NCBI GenBank assembly: GCA_022361535.1
Contig: JAKSAU010000429.1
Location: forward strand, 1 to 6,632
Direction: 5' to 3'
DNA: 6,632 nt
From: Desulfobacterales bacterium
GTDB taxonomy: Bacteria > Desulfobacterota > Desulfobacteria > Desulfobacterales > Desulfobacteraceae
This document shows, one piece after another, positions 1 to 5,972 of this stretch. How positions within the stretch are numbered: position 1 is the stretch's first letter; the number at the start of each line of letters is the position of its first letter. The translations under genes and the position numbers were made by a program. The notes below the pieces were generated by a model. That model was not told the DNA's origin. It searched no databases and was given only the letters and a program-made list of their open reading frames with translations.

Positions 1-999
1 GAACAACGCTCCCTTTCCCTTGATCAGGTTAAAGAAAAAACAGGCTTCAGTGAAACCCAGATCCTTGAGATAACGACCCGGATTGCACAAAAAGGACTGC
101 TGTTCAACCAGCCCAACTCCAAAGGGATTATGGTCTTCCGCCTGCTTCCTTTAGTGATTGTCGGTGCCTTTGAATACACCTTCATGAAAGAAGATATTCA
201 GGATACGGCAGACTATGAATATATTGCCGGCCTTTATAAAAAACTCTTGGAAGAACTTAAAGGAAATATCCAGGGCGGATACGATGCACTGCTTCCTTTT
301 TTTGAACTGCAGCCCCCAACAGACAGAACTATTCCAGTATATGAAACAGGTACAGGAAAAACCATTACGATTTCAGTTAACCAAGCCGTTGAAGGCAATG
401 AAGTAATTGTTCCGGCTCAAACCGTAGAAGCCATTATCGATAAGTTTGACGATATTGCAGTCGGCCATTGTTTTTGCAGAAACTACAACAAGGTATTAGG
501 ACATTCCTGTGAGCAAAACGCTCCGTCCGAGGTATGTTTTTCCTTTGGAAAATCAGCCAGATATACCATCTCTCAAGGATTTGCAAGGCCCGTGTCGAAA
601 AAGGAGACTCTGGACTTGATGAAGCAGGCTGAAATGGCCGGTCTTGTCCACAAAGCCTTTCACAACGGTTCTGACATCAGCAAAGTGGAAAACAGTATCT
701 GCAATTGCTGCAAAGATTGCTGTGATACATTTGTACTCTGGCGAAATGGGACGATCCCCATGGTTAATGCCACCAATTTTCTTTCCGTTATTGATGTCGA
801 CACCTGCATCGGGTGCGGGGAATGTGTAGAAAGGTGCCCGGTAGATTGTATTTCCTTGGAAGATGACGGCAAGGCAGTTCGCGAAAAAGACTATTGTATC
901 GGGTGCGGTGTCTGTGCCAGGTTCTGCCCGGAAAATGCCATCTCTCTTTCAGAAGGCCAAAGAACGGTTTATGTACCGCCACCGCGGATGCGCGTATAG
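1..999 (+). CDS. Winged-helix / multi-cluster 4Fe-4S ferredoxin-like protein, 5' partial
   Basis: The frame is open from base 1 to the TAG at 997-999, so 332 residues are visible and the start lies upstream; the internal ATG at 130 cuts through the N-terminal domain and is not the start. Residues about 5-45 (SLDQVKEKTGFSETQILEI...) look like the end of a helix-turn-helix/winged-helix module. A cysteine set follows, C157-x-C159-x10-C170-x8-C179, then a dense group C234, C236, C237, C240, C241 (ICNCCKDCC). The C-terminus is a complete 2[4Fe-4S] ferredoxin domain: C269/272/275/279 followed by Pro, and C299/302/305/309 followed by Pro, plus an extra C283. This order matches a family I know from anaerobic deltaproteobacteria, annotated only as 4Fe-4S binding protein. 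A cytoplasmic electron-transfer role is inferred and the partner is unknown. No signal peptide can be judged because the N-terminus is missing. Confidence 0.88.
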   Translation, partial: EQRSLSLDQVKEKTGFSETQILEITTRIAQKGLLFNQPNSKGIMVFRLLPLVIVGAFEYTFMKEDIQDTADYEYIAGLYKKLLEELKGNIQGGYDALLPFFELQPPTDRTIPVYETGTGKTITISVNQAVEGNEVIVPAQTVEAIIDKFDDIAVGHCFCRNYNKVLGHSCEQNAPSEVCFSFGKSARYTISQGFARPVSKKETLDLMKQAEMAGLVHKAFHNGSDISKVENSICNCCKDCCDTFVLWRNGTIPMVNATNFLSVIDVDTCIGCGECVERCPVDCISLEDDGKAVREKDYCIGCGVCARFCPENAISLSEGQRTVYVPPPRMRV

Positions 1000-1017
1000 T
1001 GAATCTCAAGAAACATT

Positions 1018-1042
1018 AAGCCGGGAAGATGATTCCCGGCTT
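1018..1042. terminator. Probable bidirectional terminator between convergent genes
   Basis: A perfect 10-bp inverted repeat, AAGCCGGGAA / TTCCCGGCTT, has a 5-nt GATGA loop and a GC-rich core. It sits in the 53-bp gap between the plus-strand ferredoxin-like gene (stop at 999) and the minus-strand kinase gene (stop at 1053). Flanking T-tracts are weak in both directions (GTAAGTTT on the plus strand, AATGTTTC on the minus strand), so termination efficiency is uncertain. Position and stem quality support a terminator serving both genes. Confidence 0.7.
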
Positions 1043-1052
1043 GTAAGTTTGG

Positions 1053-3632
1053 TCACAACTTTTTTGATTGATCCAGCACCTGTCTGACGACACTTGCCAT
1101 TTCACTGCTGACGATGGGTTTTTCAATATATCCTTGGATATTCATTTTTTGATGTGATGCCTGATTTACCTGATCGCTGAATCCGGTACAGATGATAAAG
1201 GGCAGATCAGGTCGTATGGATTTCACCTTTTTCAAAAGCTCAAGCCCTGTCATTGTGGGCATCGTCATGTCCGAAATAATGAGATCAAACCGCTCCGGCC
1301 ATGCGGAAAAGAACCCAAATGCGTCATGGCTGTCGGTCAGGGCAGTGACATTATAACCTAGCCTTTCGAGCATGATTTTCTCCATATTGACTACAGATTC
1401 TTCATCATCCACCACGAGAATCGACTCTGTCCCTCCAGGGTCAATGCGGGGTTTGTCTTGCTTTGTCTGATTTTCATCCTCATCCGGTATCGGCAGGAAA
1501 ACAGTGATGCATGTTCCTTTACCCTGATGGCTTTCCACCCTGATGTTACCTCTGCTGTTTTTAACGATTCCCTGGACTACGGATAGGCCAAGACCGGTTC
1601 CTTTGCCCCTTTCCTTGGTTGTAAAATATGGATCAAATATCTTGTCCAGAATTTCAGAACGGATACCTGCCCCGGTATCTTTAACAATCAACTGTGCATA
1701 TGCACCGTGCTTTAACTCCAACAAAGCAAGAAGGCTTGAAGAAGGTATTGTTTGCTTCAACTCGATGTAAAGCGTGCCTCCTTTTTCCTGCATGGCATGA
1801 AACGCATTTGTGGTCAGGTTCATAATCACTTGGTGAATTTGTGTGGGATCAGCAATGACCTGGCCGCACTCTTCTTCTATATCCATCTCAACCGTAATTG
1901 TGGACGGCAAAGACGATCTAAGCAACTTGACGGTTTCTTTAATTATGGGCTGCAGCCTGATCGGGATAACCTGCTTTTCGCTTTGACGGCTAAAGGCCAG
2001 AATCTGACTGACCAAATCCCTTGCTCTAAGGGCTGCAGTCATTATTTCACTTACTTTGCCGTAATTGGGATTATCTTCAGGCAAATCTTCCTGCATCATC
2101 TCTGCATATCCTAAAATGGGATAAAGAATATTATTAAAGTCGTGGGCAATGCCACCGGCAAGGACACCGATCGCCTCAATTTTTTGAGTGTGAAGGAGTT
2201 GCCGCTCCAGATTTTCCTTCTCAGCCTCCATGTCAAGTTTATGGGTAATATCGTTAAAAAATGCAGCGATAAAGGCACTTCCTGCTAAGGTAACCGGGGC
2301 TGCAGACGTTTCCATAATCCGGGTGGAACCGGCACTGTTTTTGAAAGGTATTCGCTGGGTGGCATTTTTTTTCTCTGAAGCCAACCGGGCAAGAATCTTA
2401 TCTATGTCCTCATCGTCTCCAGGGCTGAACTCTCTAAGATCGCTGTTTTGAAGTGCCTTTGCTGAAATTCCCAGCAACTGCTGCATGGCCTGGTTGGCAA
2501 AAAGGACCTGCCTGCCCTGCTGTTCTACAAGCAAGATACCCTCTTTTGCGCCTTCAAAAATCGCCCTGTATTTTTCTTCGCTCTCTTTAAGCTCTTTTTC
2601 CCTGTGGCGAATCCTGTCTGACATCGTATTAAAACTGTCCACCAATGAAATCAGCTCTCTGTAATCCGGCTTGATCTTTTCTTTGTATGACCCTTCGGCG
2701 ACCATTTTGCTCTGAGTTTCAAGTTTACGCAGCGGAGCTGTGACTTTTTTTAAAATAAAATACTGAGCCATCAGAGCCATAAGAAACACCAGGGCAAGAA
2801 CCACAAGAGCTATGAGTTCCATCTGTTTTATCGCAGCCCTTGCCTGAGAATCCGGCTGAAAAACCACCACCACCCACATGTTCGTATCAATGATAGCCAC
2901 ACTTGCAAGACCGGGATTTTTATCCCAGACTTCATCCCAAGTACCTTCTGCTCCGTCCAGACCCTCCTGCACTGCGACCAGGTTTGCAACATTCATGCTT
3001 TTTTTAAGGATGGTTTTATCCGAGTGAGCGATAATTACCCCCCGGGTATCTGTGATCGCTGCGAATCCTCCTTCGCCAAGGGCTGAACTTCTAAGTGTAC
3101 TGCTCAGATGTCGCAGGTTGAACTGAGCCATTATCACGCCATGTTTAAATGGAATGGATACAGTGGCGGCAAGGGCATCGGTCTGGGAAGAGATAAAACT
3201 GTCCGACCAGATTGGCGCAACCCTGTTGACAGCAGCCTTAAAAAACGGATGGTTGGACATGTCCAGCCCTATATGCTCCAGCTTATAAGGGGCTACATGG
3301 GTAATTGTACCATTAAGATCCATCACCTGGATCAATTCAAAAAAAGGGTTGAACCTCAGGATATCGTCAAGCTCATCCTGGATGTCGTACTGTGACTCGT
3401 AAGGTTGAAAATTAACCATATCCAGGACTTTTGAAAGTTCATGAACCGGCCTGGACAACAGGTATTCAGTATGCTCGGCCAGAACCCGGCAAAGATTTAA
3501 GTTCCGCCTGGCTATGTCCTTGCTGAAATGGTTGAAAAAAAAACCGGACAGCCAAAGCGTCAAAGCGGCAAGGGTTATCATCAGCACCCCTGACATGACT
3601 AAAAATTGGCTTTTTAAGCTGGGTATCTTCAT
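1053..3632 (-). CDS. Membrane-bound hybrid sensor histidine kinase (Cache-HAMP-PAS-HisKA-HATPase-REC)
   Basis: An 859-residue inner-membrane sensor kinase. TM1 (about 10-32) and TM2 (about 271-295) flank a periplasmic region that resembles a double Cache ligand-binding domain (for example WSDSFISSQ near 142-150). HAMP (about 296-345) and one PAS domain (about 350-463, starting [10 protein letters not shown]) follow. The HisKA H-box [13 protein letters not shown] has phospho-acceptor H497. The ATPase domain has an N-box with N605/N609, G1 DTGAGI (652-657), F-box IFDPYFTTK and G2 GKGTGLGL (676-683). The C-terminal receiver has acidic D742/D743, phospho-acceptor D788, T816 and K838. Every catalytic residue is present, so it should be active. 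No Hpt or output domain is fused, so the downstream target must be encoded elsewhere. Its ATG overlaps the stop of the upstream binding-protein gene (ATGA) and has no clear Shine-Dalgarno of its own, which suggests translational coupling. The ligand is unknown. Confidence 0.96.
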   Translation of the reverse strand: MKIPSLKSQFLVMSGVLMITLAALTLWLSGFFFNHFSKDIARRNLNLCRVLAEHTEYLLSRPVHELSKVLDMVNFQPYESQYDIQDELDDILRFNPFFELIQVMDLNGTITHVAPYKLEHIGLDMSNHPFFKAAVNRVAPIWSDSFISSQTDALAATVSIPFKHGVIMAQFNLRHLSSTLRSSALGEGGFAAITDTRGVIIAHSDKTILKKSMNVANLVAVQEGLDGAEGTWDEVWDKNPGLASVAIIDTNMWVVVVFQPDSQARAAIKQMELIALVVLALVFLMALMAQYFILKKVTAPLRKLETQSKMVAEGSYKEKIKPDYRELISLVDSFNTMSDRIRHREKELKESEEKYRAIFEGAKEGILLVEQQGRQVLFANQAMQQLLGISAKALQNSDLREFSPGDDEDIDKILARLASEKKNATQRIPFKNSAGSTRIMETSAAPVTLAGSAFIAAFFNDITHKLDMEAEKENLERQLLHTQKIEAIGVLAGGIAHDFNNILYPILGYAEMMQEDLPEDNPNYGKVSEIMTAALRARDLVSQILAFSRQSEKQVIPIRLQPIIKETVKLLRSSLPSTITVEMDIEEECGQVIADPTQIHQVIMNLTTNAFHAMQEKGGTLYIELKQTIPSSSLLALLELKHGAYAQLIVKDTGAGIRSEILDKIFDPYFTTKERGKGTGLGLSVVQGIVKNSRGNIRVESHQGKGTCITVFLPIPDEDENQTKQDKPRIDPGGTESILVVDDEESVVNMEKIMLERLGYNVTALTDSHDAFGFFSAWPERFDLIISDMTMPTMTGLELLKKVKSIRPDLPFIICTGFSDQVNQASHQKMNIQGYIEKPIVSSEMASVVRQVLDQSKKL

Positions 3633-4768
3633 TGGCTAATGGCTTGAAGTGGTATAAATTTTCCGGATTTGATCTGGTGAAGGTAAAGTGACCGGTCGGC
3701 ATCTCCATTTTCATCCAAAGTAAATTCAGATTGAATCCCTTCAAACTCCCTTATTCCAAGAAGGGCGGATTTTACTTTGGCGGGGTCTCCAGACGACTCG
3801 GCTTCTAAACCCTTTGCCAGTAAATTGACTGCCTCATAATTGAAAATGGATACATGTGTAGGCTCCTCACTAAACCTTTTTCTATACCGATCTTTGAATC
3901 CCTGGTAAGAAGGGCTTTCATCCTCAGATAAAAACGGAACGTAGAACAGCAGCCCTTCAACAGCACCACCTCCATTTTCAACGAGTTCCTTAGAAATGGC
4001 CCAAGGAGAGGTGAAAAGCTGAACATCCTTATCAAATTGTTTCAGGTTTTGAGCCAACAGGGCAGTATCAATTGGGCTTGAAATGATAAAAATCCCTTGG
4101 GGAGCACCTGTCATGGCACCCTCTGCCAGATCTGAATGACTGACATTTTTGCTGGAATAGAATTCTACCACCCCTGTAACCTTGACACCGCGTTGCTCAA
4201 ATACGGGTACAGCCCCTCTGATCATGGTATCTCCGAATCGCTTATTGCGGTGGTCTGTAATAATGGCTACCCGTTTTAATCCTTTGGAAACGGCCAATTC
4301 AGCAATTCTCTCGCCAATGGTCTTTGTAGAGGGAAACAATTTGATAAAAAAATCATCTGTTTTTGCCAGATTCTCTCCGGCGTTTTGAGGACCAATGGTC
4401 AGAATTCCGTGCTCGTTGATAAAAGGGAGGACTGCTGTTGCTGCAGCAGTGGTAAAAGGACCAACTACAATCCGGATTTCTTTTTGCTTTAATTCTTTGA
4501 ACCTGTCAAGCGTAGCTGCCGGATCTCCTGCATCATCCACAACAGAGAACTCCAGTGCACGATTTTTAATACCACCCTGAGCGTTGATTTCTTCCATGGC
4601 TAAAACAGCGCCGTTTCGACCGGAAATTCCCATGGCTGCATATTTTCCTGAAATTGTACCTGCATATCCGACCCTAAACGGTTCGCCAGAATATTTATTA
4701 TAAATTGAAAGTAAAGCGGTTAGAATACCTATAGCAATCAAAACACCTGCAATCCGAAAGGCATTCAT
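3629..4768 (-). CDS. LivK/Peripla_BP_6-type binding protein, probably membrane-anchored, coupled to a histidine kinase
   Basis: A 379-residue type I periplasmic binding protein of the branched-chain amino acid/urea/amide group. Family landmarks are the first strand and loop GYAGTISGKYAAMG (34-47), MEEINAQGGIKNR (58-70), VGPFTTAAATAVLPFINEHG (102-121), VAIITDHRNKRFGD (167-180) and the C-terminal FTLDENGDADRSLYLHQIKSG (349-369 region). Length is normal for the family. The N-terminus has a hydrophobic stretch (about 6-22) with a single Arg before it, no lipobox cysteine and no good AxA site, so I infer an uncleaved membrane anchor with the binding domain in the periplasm. The start is set by AGGAGA five bases upstream of the ATG. 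The gene overlaps the kinase gene by 4 bp and no permease or ATPase gene is next to it, so a sensory role fits better than transport. The ligand cannot be read from the sequence; branched-chain amino acids are only the family default. Confidence 0.9.
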   Translation of the reverse strand: MNAFRIAGVLIAIGILTALLSIYNKYSGEPFRVGYAGTISGKYAAMGISGRNGAVLAMEEINAQGGIKNRALEFSVVDDAGDPAATLDRFKELKQKEIRIVVGPFTTAAATAVLPFINEHGILTIGPQNAGENLAKTDDFFIKLFPSTKTIGERIAELAVSKGLKRVAIITDHRNKRFGDTMIRGAVPVFEQRGVKVTGVVEFYSSKNVSHSDLAEGAMTGAPQGIFIISSPIDTALLAQNLKQFDKDVQLFTSPWAISKELVENGGGAVEGLLFYVPFLSEDESPSYQGFKDRYRKRFSEEPTHVSIFNYEAVNLLAKGLEAESSGDPAKVKSALLGIREFEGIQSEFTLDENGDADRSLYLHQIKSGKFIPLQAISQ

Positions 4769-4773
4769 GAAAA

Positions 4774-4779
4774 TCTCCT
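4774..4779 (-). promoter_or_regulatory. Ribosome binding site of the LivK-type binding-protein gene
   Basis: On the minus strand AGGAGA is followed by five bases (TTTTC) and then the ATG at 4768-4766. This is the only strong Shine-Dalgarno among the minus-strand genes with a visible start. It fixes the start of the binding-protein/kinase unit. Confidence 0.75.
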
Positions 4780-4803
4780 GTTGGTTTTGGGTTGCCCCCT
4801 GCT

Positions 4804-4898
4804 TTTATAGCTGAATTTTTAGAATATCGTATGGTTTAGAATACGCTAAATCTGTCCATGATGCAAAACAAATGCTTAAAAGGCCAGACAGCTATAAA
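4804..4898. repeat. 10-bp inverted repeat framing the operon spacer, with internal direct repeat
   Basis: TTTATAGCTG (4804-4813) and its exact reverse complement CAGCTATAAA (4889-4898) lie 75 bp apart and bracket most of the 138-bp spacer between the two binding-protein genes. Inside, TTTAGAATA occurs twice in direct orientation (4818-4826 and 4835-4843), offset by 17 bp. Possible roles are paired regulator sites or the base of a long RNA stem. No T-tract marks a terminator for the upstream gene here. The repeats are seen directly; function is inferred. Confidence 0.45.
4838..4866 (-). promoter_or_regulatory. Possible sigma-70-like promoter for the binding-protein/kinase operon
   Basis: Read on the minus strand, TTGCAT (4866-4861) and TATTCT (4843-4838) are separated by exactly 17 bases. 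The matches to TTGACA (3/6) and TATAAT (4/6) are modest. The site lies about 70 bases upstream of the ATG, in the only spacer ahead of this operon. The -10 overlaps a small inverted repeat, TTTAG-N6-CTAAA (4835-4850), and one copy of a repeated TATTCTAAA, which could form an operator. This is a by-eye assignment and could be wrong. Confidence 0.3.
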
Positions 4899-4906
4899 TA
4901 TTTTGG

Positions 4907-5704
4907 TTAAGGAATATAAGATTTCAGCATCCGGTCCAATTCACCTGATGCTTGGATGTCTTTTATACCCTGATTGATCCTTTCAACAAGCACTTTACCA
5001 AAGGGAACCTGCTTTGAAACCAGCATATGAAACGGGGTAGTCTTCATTCCGGGGATGGGTTTAAACCCTATATCCGGATCTGACAACATGGGTGAGCCGA
5101 TGGCTGTGAACCCGGCCATTATTTCATACTTTTCAACAAACACGTCACACCGGTCCTTATGCAGTTTTGCAATCAAGGCTGGAAAGCATTTGGCCCCCTG
5201 GTCCATTATATCGGAGGAGAGTCCGTAGGTTTCGTAATTGTAGCCCAGAAGGCCGCAGGCATTGAGGCAGTAGAGATCAAAGACCGAATCGATAACAAGG
5301 CCGCCCGGATAATTGCGTTTTGAGTAAAAATAATAGTTAGTGGTATGATAAAAGGGACGAGTCATATGATAATTGGCCTGCCTCTCCTTGCTAAAAGAGG
5401 CGTTGAGGGCCATTTGAAAGGATCTTCCTTCTTTGACACACTTTAAACATCTTTTCCAAGGTACCAATTTGATTTCAAAGCTGATGCCTTCCTTATCCAT
5501 TATTCTTTGAATAAGTTCTACAGAAAAACCCTTTAGCCGGTCTGTTTTTTTTCCGGATTCAGTTCTTTCGTAATAGGTATATGGCGGCCACTCTGCACCG
5601 TCATCACAAATACTGATTTTTTGCCCGGACAAAGGATTGCCTAAAACAGGGGCGGCCAAGGACAAGTACATCATACCTAATGTTACTAAGATACTGAAGT
5701 TCAT
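4907..5704 (-). CDS. Cysteine-rich SBP_bac_3-type periplasmic solute-binding protein, no transporter partner visible
   Basis: From the ATG at 5704 the product is 265 residues. The hydrophobic N-terminus (about 3-22, ending APVLG before NP) looks like a secretion signal. The mature part fits the type II amino-acid-binding fold (SBP_bac_3/PBPb): an early ICDDGAEWPPYTYYE strand-loop, LKGFSVELIQRIM, PWKRC, then FSKERQANYHMTRPFY and the hinge-side TTNYYFYSKR. The C-terminal part CGLLGYNYE and LHKDRCDVFVEKYEIMAGF matches a subgroup common as orphan genes in marine and sulfate-reducing bacteria. Seven cysteines (33, 86, 89, 146, 150, 173, 186), including a CLKC pair, are many for this family and may form disulfides. 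A TTG at 5722 gives six extra residues including a Lys (IHHKT), which would improve the signal n-region. Neither start has a clear Shine-Dalgarno; I prefer the ATG. Transport or sensing cannot be decided, and the ligand is unknown. Confidence 0.85.
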   Translation of the reverse strand: MNFSILVTLGMMYLSLAAPVLGNPLSGQKISICDDGAEWPPYTYYERTESGKKTDRLKGFSVELIQRIMDKEGISFEIKLVPWKRCLKCVKEGRSFQMALNASFSKERQANYHMTRPFYHTTNYYFYSKRNYPGGLVIDSVFDLYCLNACGLLGYNYETYGLSSDIMDQGAKCFPALIAKLHKDRCDVFVEKYEIMAGFTAIGSPMLSDPDIGFKPIPGMKTTPFHMLVSKQVPFGKVLVERINQGIKDIQASGELDRMLKSYIP

Positions 5705-5731
5705 GGTTTTATGGTGTATCAAAAAATCATT

Positions 5732-5760
5732 GCTTTAGCAAAATTTAGAAGCTATCTCAA
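5732..5760 (-). promoter_or_regulatory. Possible promoter for the SBP_bac_3-type gene, partly inside a palindromic element
   Basis: On the minus strand TTGAGA (5760-5755; 5/6 to TTGACA) is followed 17 bases later by TAAAGC (5737-5732), preceded by TGC as in an extended -10. Transcription would begin near 5725, about 20 bases before the ATG at 5704 and too close to the alternative TTG at 5722, which favours the ATG. The -35 lies in the terminal repeat of the palindromic element. The -10 match is poor. Confidence 0.3.
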
Positions 5761-5891
5761 AAAAAAGATTTTGGCTTAAATTCAAGGAAGAGGAAAAATT
5801 CAACCGGAGGCATATATCTAATATTCCGAGGATTTAATTTTTCCTCTGACGATGAAGTTGAGTCAAAAGATTTTTTTGAGATGGCTTCTAA
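5745..5891. repeat. 147-bp imperfect palindrome, MITE-like element without coding capacity
   Basis: The left end TTAGAAGCTATCTCAAAA and the reverse complement of the right end TTAGAAGCCATCTCAAAA match at 20 of the first 21 positions, with A-runs following. The symmetry continues inward with small indels: AGAGGAAAAATT (5789-5800) pairs perfectly with AATTTTTCCTCT (5836-5847), and CGGA (5805-5808) pairs with TCCG (5825-5828) around a short AT-rich loop. If the ends are GAAGC...GCTTC, a TA dinucleotide flanks each side, compatible with a TA target duplication. No open frame of note lies inside. It resembles a miniature inverted-repeat element moved by a transposase elsewhere, but a long RNA hairpin or terminator is also possible. 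Which transposase family would recognise it is not known to me. Confidence 0.65.
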
Positions 5892-5894
5892 TTA

Positions 5895-5920
5895 AAATTT
5901 CATATAGTTATACGAAATTT
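5895..5920. repeat. 26-bp palindrome, operator-like or AT-rich hairpin
   Basis: AAATTTCATATA (5895-5906) and TATACGAAATTT (5909-5920) are inverted repeats matching at 11 of 12 positions around a 2-bp centre. It lies just outside the larger palindromic element and downstream of the MrpD/NuoN-like gene. A dimeric regulator site is the simplest reading; a weak AU-rich terminator hairpin is the alternative. It has no known motif I can name. Confidence 0.4.
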
Positions 5921-5972
5921 GCAAGCATCATGTCGATGACATCCTCAACACATCTTTTATTTGCCGCATTAA

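Noticed and set aside
130..999. Complete 289-residue ferredoxin-like gene starting at ATG 130
   Set aside because: The frame is open back to base 1, and the upstream residues form the continuation of a helix-turn-helix domain, so the gene is truncated by the window edge.
1752..2114. 120-codon plus-strand open frame opposite the kinase
   Set aside because: It is antisense to the conserved HisKA/HATPase coding region, has no domain I recognise and no RBS; it is a shadow of the kinase gene.
3466..3744. 92-codon minus-strand frame spanning the binding-protein/kinase junction
   Set aside because: It is in another frame over two well-supported genes whose ends overlap by 4 bp; the composition is not protein-like.
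5895..5920. Possible dif/loxP-like recombination site
   Set aside because: The centre is 2 bp rather than the 6-8 bp used by Xer or Cre sites, and the arms do not fit the dif consensus I know; no recombinase gene is visible.
5930..5942. Small hairpin ATGTC-GAT-GACAT as a terminator
   Set aside because: The stem is only 5 bp with a 3-base loop and has no following T-tract in either direction.
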